NCBI GenBank assembly: GCA_019425015.1
Contig: JAHYYJ010000004.1
Span: forward strand, 57,616-121,615
Source: Collinsella sp.
GTDB taxonomy: Bacteria > Actinomycetota > Coriobacteriia > Coriobacteriales > Coriobacteriaceae
DNA: 64,000 nucleotides
Direction: 5' to 3'
Every line of letters begins with the position of its first letter. Positions within the stretch are counted from its first letter, which is position 1. The position numbers were made by a program, and so were the translations under genes. This document shows positions 35,272 through 44,448 of this stretch, piece after piece. A model generated the notes under the pieces. That model made no database searches. It was given only the letters and a program-made list of their open reading frames with translations, and was not told the origin of the DNA.

Positions 35272-36204
35272 ATGATTTACACGCTTACTGCAAATCCCGC
35301 TATTGACTACAACATCTCCTGCGATGGCCTGTCCGCCAACACCGTTACCCGCACCCGTAACGCTGTCTACACCCCCAACGGCAAGGGTCTCAACGTTTCG
35401 TTTACGCTCGACCACTACGGCGTCGACACCACGATCCTGGGCTTCTTCGCCGGCTTCTCGGGCGAGTTCATCGTTAAGGGCGCCGAGGCCCTGGGCGTTC
35501 CCGTCAAGCCCGTGTGGACCGACGGCATCACGCGTGTCAACGTGTTCCTCAATGCCGGTCCCGACACCGAGTACAACATGGTCAACGCCGGTGCCGCCAT
35601 CAACGAGGCCAACGAGCAGGAGATGTTTGAGCTGATCGATTCGCTCGAGGACATGACCTGCCTGGTCATTAGCGGCTCGCTGCCCCCCAACACCTCTGAG
35701 GGCTTCCTGGCCGAGGTGCTTCGCCGCGTTAAGGCAAAGGGCGCCGAGTTCGTGCTCGATATTTCGAGCCATCAGTTGGCCGACCTCATTGCTATGGAGC
35801 CGCTCCTCATTAAGCCTAACGACGACGAGCTGCTCGACATCTTTGGCATTAAGGTGAGCGGCGGCGACGATGAGTCCGTCAAGGCTGCCATGGCCGAGCT
35901 GCATGCCAAGGGCGCCAAGAACGTGCTGTTGACCCTGGGTGGCGCCGGCGCGTACTTCTCCAACGGCGAGCACATCTGGTTTGCCAACCGTACCTTTGAG
36001 GTCAAGCTGCTGTCGACCGTTTGCGCCGGTGACTCTTCGCTGGCCGCCTTCCTGTCCGTGTGGCACGACGCTCCCGAGCGCGTCGAGGACGCCCTGCGCC
36101 TCTCGATGGCCACCGGCGCCAACGTGGTCGAGTGCCCGGGTCTGGGCGATTTTGCCAAGGTCGATGAGTATCAGAAGGGTATTGCAATTCGTCAGGTTTG
36201 CTAG
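35272..36204 (+). CDS. 1-phosphofructokinase-like kinase (PfkB family), copy 2
   Basis: This second 310-residue FruK-type kinase has IYTLTANPAIDYNISCDG, NGKGLNVSFTLDHYG and the catalytic Asp in CAGDSSLAAFL. KGLNVS is closer to the canonical GKGxNVA substrate motif than copy 1, so it may be the true FruK. It has its own ribosome site (GAAAGGAAC), and a terminator separates it from copy 1, so the two can be expressed separately. Confidence 0.83.
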   Translation: MIYTLTANPAIDYNISCDGLSANTVTRTRNAVYTPNGKGLNVSFTLDHYGVDTTILGFFAGFSGEFIVKGAEALGVPVKPVWTDGITRVNVFLNAGPDTEYNMVNAGAAINEANEQEMFELIDSLEDMTCLVISGSLPPNTSEGFLAEVLRRVKAKGAEFVLDISSHQLADLIAMEPLLIKPNDDELLDIFGIKVSGGDDESVKAAMAELHAKGAKNVLLTLGGAGAYFSNGEHIWFANRTFEVKLLSTVCAGDSSLAAFLSVWHDAPERVEDALRLSMATGANVVECPGLGDFAKVDEYQKGIAIRQVC

Positions 36205-36237
36205 TTCCGGCACCTTGCCTGAATAGTTCAATTATTT

Positions 36238-36271
36238 CGCATCCGTCTTAGACCAGGACGGATGCGTTTTT
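36238..36271 (+). terminator. Intrinsic terminator after the second kinase
   Basis: CGCATCCGTC and GACGGATGCG form a perfect 10-bp stem, followed by five T. Confidence 0.9.
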
Positions 36272-36368
36272 GTTTATCGGACTTGCGTGTGCAGTGGAGG
36301 CTGTTTCTTGCTAGACTTCTTGCAGACGCAATCGATAGCCAATTTGATAGTCGCAGGAGGCCATAGGC

Positions 36369-37763
36369 ATGTGCAATGTTTCGCTCAACGGTACGCAGCC
36401 GACCGATGCCTCTATCCGTGTCCTGCGTGCGCTTGAGGCAGCAGGTCTTGAGGCTTGGTACGTGGGCGGTTGGGTACGTGATGCCCTGATGGGACGCCCC
36501 AGCCACGATGTTGACATGTGCTGCAGCGGCCTGTGGCAGGAGTCCAAAGAGGCGCTCGAAGCGGCTGATATTGCCGTGGTTGAGTCGGGCATAAAATTTG
36601 GCGGCATCACGGCTATTTGCGATGATGAGCGCATTGAGGTCACCACCTACCGCCTAGACGGCTTTTACACCGACGGCCGCCATCCCCAGAGTGTGGAGCG
36701 TGCGGCGTCGCTTGAGGACGATCTGGCGCGTCGTGACTTTACCGTTAACGCTATGGCCTGGCATCCCGAGCGTGGTCTTTTCGACCGCTACGATGGTCAG
36801 GGCGACCTAGACCGCAAGCTCATCCGCGCCGTTGGAGATCCCAAGCGTCGTTTTAACGAGGACGCGCTTCGCATGCTGCGCGCGGTGCGTTTTGCCTGCC
36901 GTCTGGATTTTATGATCGAGCCTAAGACTAAACAGGCGCTTGCCGAGTGCGCGCCGCTGCTCGATGCTGTGGCGCGCGAGCGCGTGGGCATTGAGCTCGA
37001 GGGTATCCTTTCGACCGGCCATGGGGGAGACGCGATGCTGCACTACCCCGAGCTTGTTTGCGCCGCCGTGCCCGAGCTCGCGTCCGCTCGCGGGTTTGAT
37101 CAACGCAGCGTCTATCATGCGTTTAACGTCTACGAGCATATCGCCCGCGTGCTGACGGTGGCAGGGGAGCTGGCGCTGTGCGACGGCGTCGCGCCCTCGT
37201 CGAGCCTTATGTGGGCTGCGTTTTTGCACGACGTTTCCAAACCCGAGTGCTTTACGGTCGATCACGACGGCAGCGGCCACTTCTACGGTCATCCCGAGCT
37301 CGGCGCCAAGAAGGCGCGTGTCATCATGGATCGCCTGGCGCTCTCGCACGATTTGGTGCGCGATGTGTGCCTGCTGATCAAATACCATGACAAGCCGCTG
37401 CGCCCCGAGCGCTCCTGCCTGCTCAATATGATGCGCGCGCTTTCGGGCGAGGGTGTCGATACGCCGCGTCTGATGGACGAGCTCATGGACCTTAAGCGTG
37501 CCGACACGCTCGGCAAGGCGCCCTCGTGCTTCTATTACGTCGAGACGATCGAGGAGATGCGTACGCTCGCCCACGATCTGCTGCAGGCGGGGGAGCCCTA
37601 TACACTCAAGATGCTTGCCATCAATGGTGGCGATCTGATCCGCGCCGGCGTCAAGCCGGGGCCGGAGCTGGGGCAGCTTCTCAACGCTGCCCTCGACGCC
37701 GTGATCGAGGACAACATCCCCAACAACCGCGAAGCCCTCCTGGCTCATCTCAACTTGAACTAG
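36369..37763 (+). CDS. cca: CCA tRNA nucleotidyltransferase (class II, with HD domain)
   Basis: This 464-residue enzyme adds or repairs the 3' CCA of tRNAs. The head domain has WYVGGWVRDALMGRPSHDVDMCC with the catalytic DxD, RRDFTVNAMAW and FNEDALRMLRAVRFACRL. A C-terminal HD domain is visible (FLHDVSKPECF). It precedes two tRNA-Glu genes that already encode CCA, so a repair role is likely for these. Confidence 0.9.
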   Translation: MCNVSLNGTQPTDASIRVLRALEAAGLEAWYVGGWVRDALMGRPSHDVDMCCSGLWQESKEALEAADIAVVESGIKFGGITAICDDERIEVTTYRLDGFYTDGRHPQSVERAASLEDDLARRDFTVNAMAWHPERGLFDRYDGQGDLDRKLIRAVGDPKRRFNEDALRMLRAVRFACRLDFMIEPKTKQALAECAPLLDAVARERVGIELEGILSTGHGGDAMLHYPELVCAAVPELASARGFDQRSVYHAFNVYEHIARVLTVAGELALCDGVAPSSSLMWAAFLHDVSKPECFTVDHDGSGHFYGHPELGAKKARVIMDRLALSHDLVRDVCLLIKYHDKPLRPERSCLLNMMRALSGEGVDTPRLMDELMDLKRADTLGKAPSCFYYVETIEEMRTLAHDLLQAGEPYTLKMLAINGGDLIRAGVKPGPELGQLLNAALDAVIEDNIPNNREALLAHLNLN

Positions 37764-37828
37764 CTAACCAGTTGACCTGCGCGTTCCATAACCTGCCGAC
37801 AATTTTTTCGGCAATTTGGAATTTCTTC

Positions 37829-37857
37829 TTGCGCTGATGTTTTTTGTCCCGTAATAT
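37829..37857 (+). promoter_or_regulatory. Promoter of the tRNA-Glu pair
   Basis: TTGCGC (37829-37834) and TAATAT (37852-37857) are 17 bases apart and about 35 bases upstream of the first tRNA gene. Confidence 0.6.
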
Positions 37858-37891
37858 ATTTCCTCGCAGCACGGCAGTGCAGATGTCACGT

Positions 37892-37968
37892 GGCCCGTTC
37901 GTCTAGCGGTTTAGGACGCCGCCCTCTCAAGGCGGAGATCACCAGTTCGAATCTGGTACGGGCTACCA
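37892..37968 (+). tRNA. tRNA-Glu (anticodon CTC), copy 1
   Basis: Cloverleaf by eye: acceptor GGCCCGT/ACGGGCT, anticodon stem CCGCC/GGCGG with loop CTCTCAA (anticodon CTC), and T arm ACCAG-TTCGAAT-CTGGT. Discriminator A and an encoded CCA end are present. Confidence 0.95.
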
Positions 37969-37990
37969 CTTCTTTTCTGCTGAGGCTTAT

Positions 37991-38067
37991 GGCCCGTTCG
38001 TCTAGCGGTTTAGGACGCCGCCCTCTCAAGGCGGAGATCACCAGTTCGAATCTGGTACGGGCTACCA
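37991..38067 (+). tRNA. tRNA-Glu (anticodon CTC), copy 2
   Basis: Identical over all 77 bases to copy 1, with a 22-base spacer between them. The two are probably cotranscribed and end at the terminator just downstream. Confidence 0.95.
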
Positions 38068-38078
38068 TGAATCTGAGA

Positions 38079-38109
38079 CCCGGACTTCCCACGGAAGCCC
38101 GGGTTTTTT
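38079..38109 (+). terminator. Intrinsic terminator after the tRNA pair
   Basis: CCCGGACTTCC and GGAAGCCCGGG form the stem, followed by six T. Confidence 0.9.
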
Positions 38110-38218
38110 ATTTCCGAGCAAACCATCTGCAATTCCCATTTGGCCCATAGCTTTACGTTCTGCTTGTGGCCCTTGCGGGTACAATATGCAAGATATTTGG
38201 ACGGTCAGAAGGAGCCTC

Positions 38219-39523
38219 ATGACGGAGTCCTCTCAGCATACATCTAAGCCCCAGGTCGAGGTTGAGGCCTCGGGCGGCGATGACAACAAGGGTGCACGCC
38301 GCGGTGCCATTTTTATCGGCGTCGTGCTGGTTGGCTATATCGTTTATCTGATTGTGACCGGTCAGATGGGACAGTTCTGGGCTGCCATGTCGAGCGTTCA
38401 GGCGCCGTGGCTCGTTGCTGCATGCTTTTGCATGTTCCTGTACCTGTTCTTTGGCATCGTCGCCTATGCGATCGCCGTCTGGCTCGATCCCAATTCGCCC
38501 GTCGGCATTCGCGACCTGATCTCGGTCGAGGCGAGCGGTATCTTCTTTGGCAACCTGACGCCCATGATGATGGGCTCTACGCCCGCCCAGATCTACCGCC
38601 TGACCAAGGCAGGCCAAAATGTCGGCGAGGCCGGTGCCACGCAGTTCACGCGCTTTATCGTGTATCAGTTTGGCCTCGTTGCCTGGGGCGCCATTCTGCT
38701 GCTTGCCCGAATGCCGTTTTTCGCCGAGCGCTATGGCGACATGACGCTGCTGTGCGTCTTTAGCTTTGGCGGTCACTGTTGCATTCTGCTTGGCATCTTT
38801 GCCGTCGCGCTCATGCCCAAGACCGTCACGCGCGTCGCGCACTGCATCATCAATTGGCTCGAGCGAATGGGCGTCTCGGCCACCAAGATTGAGGGCTGGC
38901 GTACGTTTGTCGACGGCGAAATCTACTCTTTCTCCGAGAAGTTCAAGCTTTCAGCCGGCCACTTTTCGTCCATGCTGCTCACGGTGGTCATCACCATGTT
39001 GCAGCTCGCGTTTTTCTACCTCGTGCCGTATTTCCTGATGCTTGCCTTTGGCCACCACGAAGTCGACTTTTTCTCGGTCATGGCCGCGAGCGCCTTTGTT
39101 CAGCTCCTGAGCTCTGCTGTTCCCCTGCCCGGTGGCACCGGCGGTGCCGAGGGTGGCTTCGCGCTGTTCCTGGGTCATTTCTTTGGGTCGGCGTCGACCG
39201 CCGGTTATCTGCTGTGGCGCCTCATTACGTTTATCGCGCCGACGATTTTGGCCGCGCCCCTGCTGGGTCTTAAGAGCGCTCACAACGAGAGTATCCACTC
39301 ACGCTGGGATCGCGCGATGCGCAAGCTCGGACGATCGCCTCAGACGTCCTCTAAGCCTGCAAAGCCCCATCCTGTGAATGCGGTTACCGTGGATCCCAAT
39401 CAGCATGCTCAGAAGGCTTCTGGGGCCGCCAAACCCTCGCATAAGGCCTATGTGCGCCAGACAGGTGACGGCATTCGTGTGTCCCCGGCTGCTTTGAACA
39501 AAAAGAAGCTCCCTAAGGCGTAA
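38219..39523 (+). CDS. Flippase-like membrane protein (lysylphosphatidylglycerol synthase TM domain family)
   Basis: This 434-residue polytopic membrane protein matches the UPF0104/AglD/LPG_synthase_TM pattern: several helices, GIFFGNLTPMMMGSTPAQIYRL, and AVPLPGGTGGAEGGFALFLGHFF. It lacks the soluble aminoacyltransferase domain of MprF, so it is a flippase-like protein for lipids or polyprenol-linked sugars rather than a lysyltransferase. The C-terminus is a ~80-residue Lys/Pro-rich tail. The ATG follows AAGGAG. Confidence 0.8.
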   Translation: MTESSQHTSKPQVEVEASGGDDNKGARRGAIFIGVVLVGYIVYLIVTGQMGQFWAAMSSVQAPWLVAACFCMFLYLFFGIVAYAIAVWLDPNSPVGIRDLISVEASGIFFGNLTPMMMGSTPAQIYRLTKAGQNVGEAGATQFTRFIVYQFGLVAWGAILLLARMPFFAERYGDMTLLCVFSFGGHCCILLGIFAVALMPKTVTRVAHCIINWLERMGVSATKIEGWRTFVDGEIYSFSEKFKLSAGHFSSMLLTVVITMLQLAFFYLVPYFLMLAFGHHEVDFFSVMAASAFVQLLSSAVPLPGGTGGAEGGFALFLGHFFGSASTAGYLLWRLITFIAPTILAAPLLGLKSAHNESIHSRWDRAMRKLGRSPQTSSKPAKPHPVNAVTVDPNQHAQKASGAAKPSHKAYVRQTGDGIRVSPAALNKKKLPKA

Positions 39524-39641
39524 CAGTTGGTCGTGCGTTCTTCATGTTGCCGGGCTTTTTTGTGCCGGATGGGGGATAATCCTCTTACGTAGATTAACTC
39601 TCATCTGTTGATGAATGCTCACATTCCGAAGGGACACGTCC

Positions 39642-40253
39642 ATGGACACCAGCAAACCGCGCCTCGACCGCCGCATCGTTCGCAGCCGCAATGCCATCCT
39701 TTCTGCGTTTGAGCGCCTGCTGATGGATAAACCGCTTGCCGATATTACCGTGAGTGCCATCGCGCGTGAGGCAAATGTCGATCGCAAGACCTTCTACGTG
39801 CACTTTGGCACGGTCGACGGCCTGCTCGATGCCATCGCCGCCGATGTGGTCGAGATGATCGTCGACTCGGTCGAAAAGACGCTTTCCACTATGGGCAGTG
39901 ACCCCAACGAGCGCGCCCTTGGAGCGGCGGCTACCTTCTTTAAGACCATCAACGAGGCACTTTGCAATAACCTCGTGCTCAATCGCCAGCTGATTGAAAA
40001 CATCCCGCTCGACGATTTTATGACGCGTTTGCGCGTGCCGCTCGAGCATGAGATTGCCGAGCGCGATCTGCTGCCCCAAGGTCTCAAGGACGAGATGTTC
40101 GACTACTATCTGGCGTTTTTGCTGTCGGGTATTATCGGAATCTATCGCACATGGGCGCTGTCTGACGGCTCGGTTCCTATCGAGCGCGTCTCGGAGGTCG
40201 CCAACGACCTGACTCTCAATGGCCTGTCGAGTCTGGAATCTCGCTTGGATTAG
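39642..40253 (+). CDS. TetR/AcrR family transcriptional regulator
   Basis: This 203-residue regulator has the TetR helix-turn-helix RRIVRSRNAILSAFERLLMDKPLADITVSAIAREANVDRKTFYVHFGTVDGLLDAI, followed by a helical ligand domain. Its gene is the last one before the cobalamin island and is followed directly by a transposase remnant. The target is unknown; the upstream flippase-like gene is a possibility. Confidence 0.85.
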   Translation: MDTSKPRLDRRIVRSRNAILSAFERLLMDKPLADITVSAIAREANVDRKTFYVHFGTVDGLLDAIAADVVEMIVDSVEKTLSTMGSDPNERALGAAATFFKTINEALCNNLVLNRQLIENIPLDDFMTRLRVPLEHEIAERDLLPQGLKDEMFDYYLAFLLSGIIGIYRTWALSDGSVPIERVSEVANDLTLNGLSSLESRLD

Positions 40254-40489
40254 GCGCAGGCTCGAGTTCGTGAGGCGCTTGTCGGGGTGCAGCCCGATCG
40301 ATCAGGCGACGAGCATCCCGCCGAAGCAGTCGATGACCGGGCTCAGGTAGACCTTCTCGCCGCCCGGGAGCCTGAACTCGGTGATGTCGGTGAGCCACAG
40401 CAGGTTGGGCTCGTCGGCGTGGAAATTCCTGTTTACGAGGTTCTCCGGCGCCTTGTAGACCTCGCCGGCGTAGGAGCTGTAGCCTGAGG
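40254..40489 (-). pseudogene. IS3-family transposase (OrfB) remnant
   Basis: The minus strand encodes about 75 codons of an IS3/IS150-type integrase core: GYSSYAGEVYKAPENLV, NFHADEPNLLWLTDITEF (first catalytic Asp), VYLSPVIDCFGG, then a TGA where Trp is expected (VA-stop-SIGLHPDK). Both ends of the gene are missing and no inverted repeats are visible. It marks the left border of the cobalamin island. Confidence 0.8.
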
Positions 40490-40510
40490 ATCCTTAAAAG
40501 AAAGTCCAGT

Positions 40511-41827
40511 TTATCCTTTCCACCCCAATTGGGAATCCTCCGATGCGCCTTCGCACGCTCGCATGACCTCGATACCGTGCGAGCGTGCGAACTCGACGAG
40601 CTCTGCGTTGCGGGCGTTTATGGTGCCGAAGGCGGCGGGACACACGATAAGGCGCGCGCAGTGGACGAGGAGCTCTTTGGCGCGGGCTATGGTTCTATCC
40701 CCGATCGGCTCGAAGGCGCGCTCGGCCACGCATTCCGCCGCCAGGTCGCGCGCGAGCTCGCAGTCGATGTCCCCTTCGTGCAGAACGCCCGTGTAGAACG
40801 CCTTGCCCTGCCGGATGAGCTGGCGAAACACAGCCGACCCCGTACCTGCGCCGGCGATGACGAACGTGTGCGCATCGCCGTGCGGGCGTCCAATTTCCAC
40901 GCTGCCGAAGCGCTCGTTGAAGGTGCCATGTTGAAGGCCGTAGAGCTCGCCAATCGTCTCGCGCGTGAATATGTCCTCGGGTGCGCCGGCGCGGAAGACC
41001 CGGCCGTCCTTCACGCAAATCACCTTGTCGGCGCTTTTCTGCGCGAGCTCGAGTTCGTGGATGGACATGATGACAGCCACATTCCGCGATTTCGCAAGGT
41101 GGCGAAGTATTCGCAGCAGGTCGATCTGGTAGCGGATATCGAGATATGACGTGGGCTCGTCGAGCACGAGCACACGCGGATCCTGCGCGATGGCGCGTGC
41201 GAGCATGACGCGCTGGCGTTGCCCGTCGCTTATCTGCATGAAGTCGCGCTCGGCGAGCTCTTCCACATGTGCGGTTTTCATGGCCTCGTCGACCCGACTA
41301 TGGTCATTGGGCGATAGTGTGCCCATTCGCCCGGTGTAGGGGTGCCTTCCCGCCTCTACGACATCGCGGCAGGTGAGGAGCTCGGTCCGGGGGCGATCTG
41401 TCAGCATAACGGCAAGGTTCCTTGCAAACTCCGCCGTCTTCCATCGGGAAATCTCCCGCCCGTCGAGCTCGACTGCGCCGGCAAGCGGTGCCAGATGGCG
41501 TGTGATGGTTTTCAAGATGGTCGACTTGCCCGAGCCGTTCGGCCCGATGAGCGCCACGACGTCGCCCGCGCGAACCTCCAGATCGACGCCTTCGACTACG
41601 ACCTTCTTGTCGTAGCCCGCCGACAGGTCGCTTATGTGGAAAAGCGGCGCTCCGTCAGCCTGCGTTTCGACCGTAGTTTCGAGGTTCGGCTCCGCTCGGA
41701 GGAGGCGTTCCGCGCGCAGTTCCGCACGAGCCGAAAGTGCCTTCTGGCGCTTTCGTGCGAGCTCAGGACTGTCTAAGCATGGAATGTCCCCTCCGAGCGT
41801 TTTGGGCCGCGGCACGAATTCCCCCAT
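40511..41827 (-). CDS. ABC transporter ATPase of the iron/corrinoid (BtuD/FepC) type with extra terminal domains
   Basis: This 438-residue cytoplasmic ATPase powers the permease encoded just upstream. The central ABC domain (about residues 60-290) has Walker A LIGPNGSGKST, signature ISDGQRQRVMLARA and Walker B VLVLDEPTSYLD. It has a ~60-residue N-terminal extension and a C-terminal domain of ~130 residues with a Rossmann-like pattern (HTFVIAGAGTGSAVFRQLI...GVLHEGDIDCELARDLA). Similar tails occur in some long BtuD-type ATPases of archaea and anaerobes (from memory). Its ATG directly follows the permease stop. Part of the riboswitch-controlled operon. Confidence 0.85.
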   Translation of the reverse strand: MGEFVPRPKTLGGDIPCLDSPELARKRQKALSARAELRAERLLRAEPNLETTVETQADGAPLFHISDLSAGYDKKVVVEGVDLEVRAGDVVALIGPNGSGKSTILKTITRHLAPLAGAVELDGREISRWKTAEFARNLAVMLTDRPRTELLTCRDVVEAGRHPYTGRMGTLSPNDHSRVDEAMKTAHVEELAERDFMQISDGQRQRVMLARAIAQDPRVLVLDEPTSYLDIRYQIDLLRILRHLAKSRNVAVIMSIHELELAQKSADKVICVKDGRVFRAGAPEDIFTRETIGELYGLQHGTFNERFGSVEIGRPHGDAHTFVIAGAGTGSAVFRQLIRQGKAFYTGVLHEGDIDCELARDLAAECVAERAFEPIGDRTIARAKELLVHCARLIVCPAAFGTINARNAELVEFARSHGIEVMRACEGASEDSQLGWKG

Positions 41828-42868
41828 CTACCTCACCCGCTTCTTCAACATGAGCGCGATAACCACCGGAGCGCCGAAGATGGCGGTGACGGCGCTGATG
41901 GAAAGCTCGACGGGAGAGAACAGCGTGCGCGCGATCAAATCGCAGCCCGCGCAGAAGATGGCGCCTCCCAAGAAGCACGCAGGAATCACGCGGATGGGCT
42001 TCGACGACTTTAGCGCCGACTTCACGAGATGCGGAACCGCGATGCCTACGAACGACACCGGACCAGCGAACGCGGTCACGCAGGCGGAGAGCATGCTCGC
42101 TAGAAGGACGAGCACCACGCGGAAGCGTTCGACGTTCACGCCGACGCTTTTCGCGTAGGCTTCTCCCAGCTGGAAGGCGGAAAGGGGCTTCGATATCGCG
42201 AATACGCATGCGCTCACGGTGATCACCACGACCGCGATGACCGCGATGTCGTCCCAGCTCGAACCCGAGAAGCTACCCAAAGACCAGTTGTGCAGGTTCA
42301 CGATGGACTGGTCGTCGGCGAAGGCGATGAGGAAGTTCGTCGCCGCCGAGCAGATGTATCCCACCATGACGCCCGCCACGATGAGCATGGCCATGGAACT
42401 TATGCGCCGTGCGATGAGGAGCACGAAGCCGATGGTGATAAGCGAGCCCAGAAACGCTGCGGCCACCATGGCCGGCGAAGACATGGCCATGTTCGCGCCT
42501 AGAAGTACGATCATCGTAAGCGCGACGACGAACTTTGCGCCCGAGGAGACGCCCAAGATGAACGGGTCGGCGATGGGGTTGTTGAAAAACGTCTGCAGCA
42601 GGAACCCGGAAAGCGAAAGTGCCCCGCCGAGAAGCACGGCTGAAAGCACGCGCGGCAGGCGAATCTCCCAGATGACCTGGCTTTCCATGGAATTGGCCGC
42701 GCCGCCCGAAAGGATGCCGGGGATGTGGTCTGCGGGCACGAGCACGCTCCCGATGCACAGGTTGGCCCCGACGAGCACGATGAGGGCAACAGCGAGCAGC
42801 GCCGTCACGACGCGACACCGCGCGGCGCGCCCCGATTCGTCGTATGCCATGGAAAGCCGGCTTCTCAT
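41828..42868 (-). CDS. FecCD/BtuC-family ABC permease
   Basis: This 346-residue membrane protein has the FecCD pattern: an N-terminal helix, IRLPRVLSAVLLGGALSLSGFLLQTFFNNPIADPFILGVSSGAK, and a C-terminal GLVSFVGIAVPHLVK-like motif (AGPVSFVGIAVPHLVKSAL), with about ten helices. It imports siderophores, haem or corrinoids in known members. It is four bases downstream of the substrate-binding gene and abuts the ATPase gene, in a complete importer operon. Confidence 0.92.
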   Translation of the reverse strand: MRSRLSMAYDESGRAARCRVVTALLAVALIVLVGANLCIGSVLVPADHIPGILSGGAANSMESQVIWEIRLPRVLSAVLLGGALSLSGFLLQTFFNNPIADPFILGVSSGAKFVVALTMIVLLGANMAMSSPAMVAAAFLGSLITIGFVLLIARRISSMAMLIVAGVMVGYICSAATNFLIAFADDQSIVNLHNWSLGSFSGSSWDDIAVIAVVVITVSACVFAISKPLSAFQLGEAYAKSVGVNVERFRVVLVLLASMLSACVTAFAGPVSFVGIAVPHLVKSALKSSKPIRVIPACFLGGAIFCAGCDLIARTLFSPVELSISAVTAIFGAPVVIALMLKKRVR

Positions 42869-42872
42869 GGCG

Positions 42873-44444
42873 CTAACCGAGCTTCCTCAGATAATGGAAG
42901 TCGCTCGCGTCATCGCCGGTGAACGCCCCGTGCAGCTCGTCGATAATGTCGGCGGTAGAAGTCATCTGCTGGTACATGTCGGCGCTTGTGACCCAGACGT
43001 TGCCGTTCTTCACGGCTTTGAACTGCGACAATAGCGCGTTTTTGCCTACGAAGTCGTTCAAGGTGGCAACCGATTCGTCGATGGTGCCGTTGTAGACGAT
43101 GATGTCGGCATCCTTCGCCGTCGCGTAGAAGCGCTCCATTTCGAGCGTTACTGACGAACCTGACGTCGACGCCGTCTGCGCGTCATCGAGCGCATAACTG
43201 CCGCCTGCAAGCTCGATCATCTGCGCCACGTAGTCGCCCGCCCGCCGCGTGACGGCGGCCCCGTTCGAGTTAATGTAGAAATACGCCACGGTTTTACCTG
43301 ACGACGCGAGCCCCGACGTTTGCTCGACGCGGGCCTTCTGCTCGTTGAACAGGTGCGCGGCCTCGTCTTCCTTGTCGAACAGGACGCCGAAAAGCTTAAT
43401 CCACTCGACGCGCCCGAGTGCTTCGGGCTCGCTCGACGACTGTTCGGTGAGCACGACGAGCCCGAGCTTCTGCAGCTTTTCCTTCACATCGGGCGTGTGG
43501 TTGATCATGGTGTTCTCGATGGCGAGCGTGCAGCCCGAGGCCGATATTCGCTCGTAGTCGGGCGCGCTGTACTTGCCGCCGTAGGCGATCGCCCCACTTT
43601 CGAGCGCGCTTTTGAAGCCTGCGACCGAGCAATCGTCGGCCTTCGTGCCCGACATGATGATATTGTCGTTCGCATCGAGCGCGTCGACCAGGCACATCGT
43701 CGCCGACGACACGAGGTACACCTTGTCGGCGGGGCGCCTTATGACCGCGATGTCGGAGCTCAACCCATCAGGTACCTTCGCATCTTGCGGCACCACGAGG
43801 AAACGCTCCCCATTCGAAACGCAGATAAGCCGCAGACCGCCTTCGAACTCGTCGACAGTGAAGTGCTCGGCGTATTCAAGCTGAAGCGCCCCCGCCGGCT
43901 CCCAGCCGCAGCCCAAATCGGCGTTGTGGAAGTCGGCCGCGGCGCTTGAAGCCGTTCCTGCAAGGGAGCCGCCGCTTGCATCGTCGCCCGATTTCTCCTT
44001 CATGGTGGATGAGTCGAAGTGGATCGTGTAGTCGATGGTGTGCGGCGTCGACATGGCGACGGTCTCGGCCGACACGGCGATGTCCTCGTCGAGCGTGACG
44101 GGTATCTCGAACGTGGAGTTGCCGCCGTCGTTTACGGGCGCGTAGTCCACGCCGTCGACGGTCATCTTGTCGTAGTTCGAACTCGACCAGGTGATGGTCG
44201 CGGTGTAGGTGTCGCCATCCTTCACAATTGTGGTGGGTGAGGCGATGCTTGCGCGCCCTGACCCACCGGAAAGCGAGGCACTCACAGTGTATTCCTGAGA
44301 GCCCGCCGTGCCACCGGTCGCGTTCGGGCTCGCACTGCACCCCGCGAAGGGAAGCGCGAGCAGGGCGACGAGAACGCAGGTGATCGCGCGCGCCGCGATG
44401 CTGTGGCGCTTCCTGTTTTCCCCCTTGGGGAGAATCGACCGCAT
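42873..44444 (-). CDS. ABC transporter substrate-binding lipoprotein with extra N-terminal beta domain
   Basis: This 523-residue lipoprotein has a signal peptide ending PFAGC (Cys36). Residues ~50-150 form a beta-rich domain (YTVSASLSGGSGRASI...YTATITWSSSNYDKMTVDG...STFEIPVTLDEDIAVSAETVAMSTPH) that resembles NEAT/Ig-like ligand domains of surface proteins, though I cannot assign it. The remainder is a class III periplasmic-binding fold (SGTKADDCSV, GGKYSAPDYERI, LGRVEWIKLFGVLFDKE). It probably captures a corrinoid, tetrapyrrole or cobalt complex for the permease; the ligand is inferred from riboswitch control and the cbiK gene. Confidence 0.8.
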   Translation of the reverse strand: MRSILPKGENRKRHSIAARAITCVLVALLALPFAGCSASPNATGGTAGSQEYTVSASLSGGSGRASIASPTTIVKDGDTYTATITWSSSNYDKMTVDGVDYAPVNDGGNSTFEIPVTLDEDIAVSAETVAMSTPHTIDYTIHFDSSTMKEKSGDDASGGSLAGTASSAAADFHNADLGCGWEPAGALQLEYAEHFTVDEFEGGLRLICVSNGERFLVVPQDAKVPDGLSSDIAVIRRPADKVYLVSSATMCLVDALDANDNIIMSGTKADDCSVAGFKSALESGAIAYGGKYSAPDYERISASGCTLAIENTMINHTPDVKEKLQKLGLVVLTEQSSSEPEALGRVEWIKLFGVLFDKEDEAAHLFNEQKARVEQTSGLASSGKTVAYFYINSNGAAVTRRAGDYVAQMIELAGGSYALDDAQTASTSGSSVTLEMERFYATAKDADIIVYNGTIDESVATLNDFVGKNALLSQFKAVKNGNVWVTSADMYQQMTSTADIIDELHGAFTGDDASDFHYLRKLG

Positions 44445-44448
44445 GGCG

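Noticed and set aside
37892..38067. CRISPR-like direct repeat
   Set aside because: The two long identical units are tRNA-Glu genes. No CRISPR array or cas gene is seen in the window.
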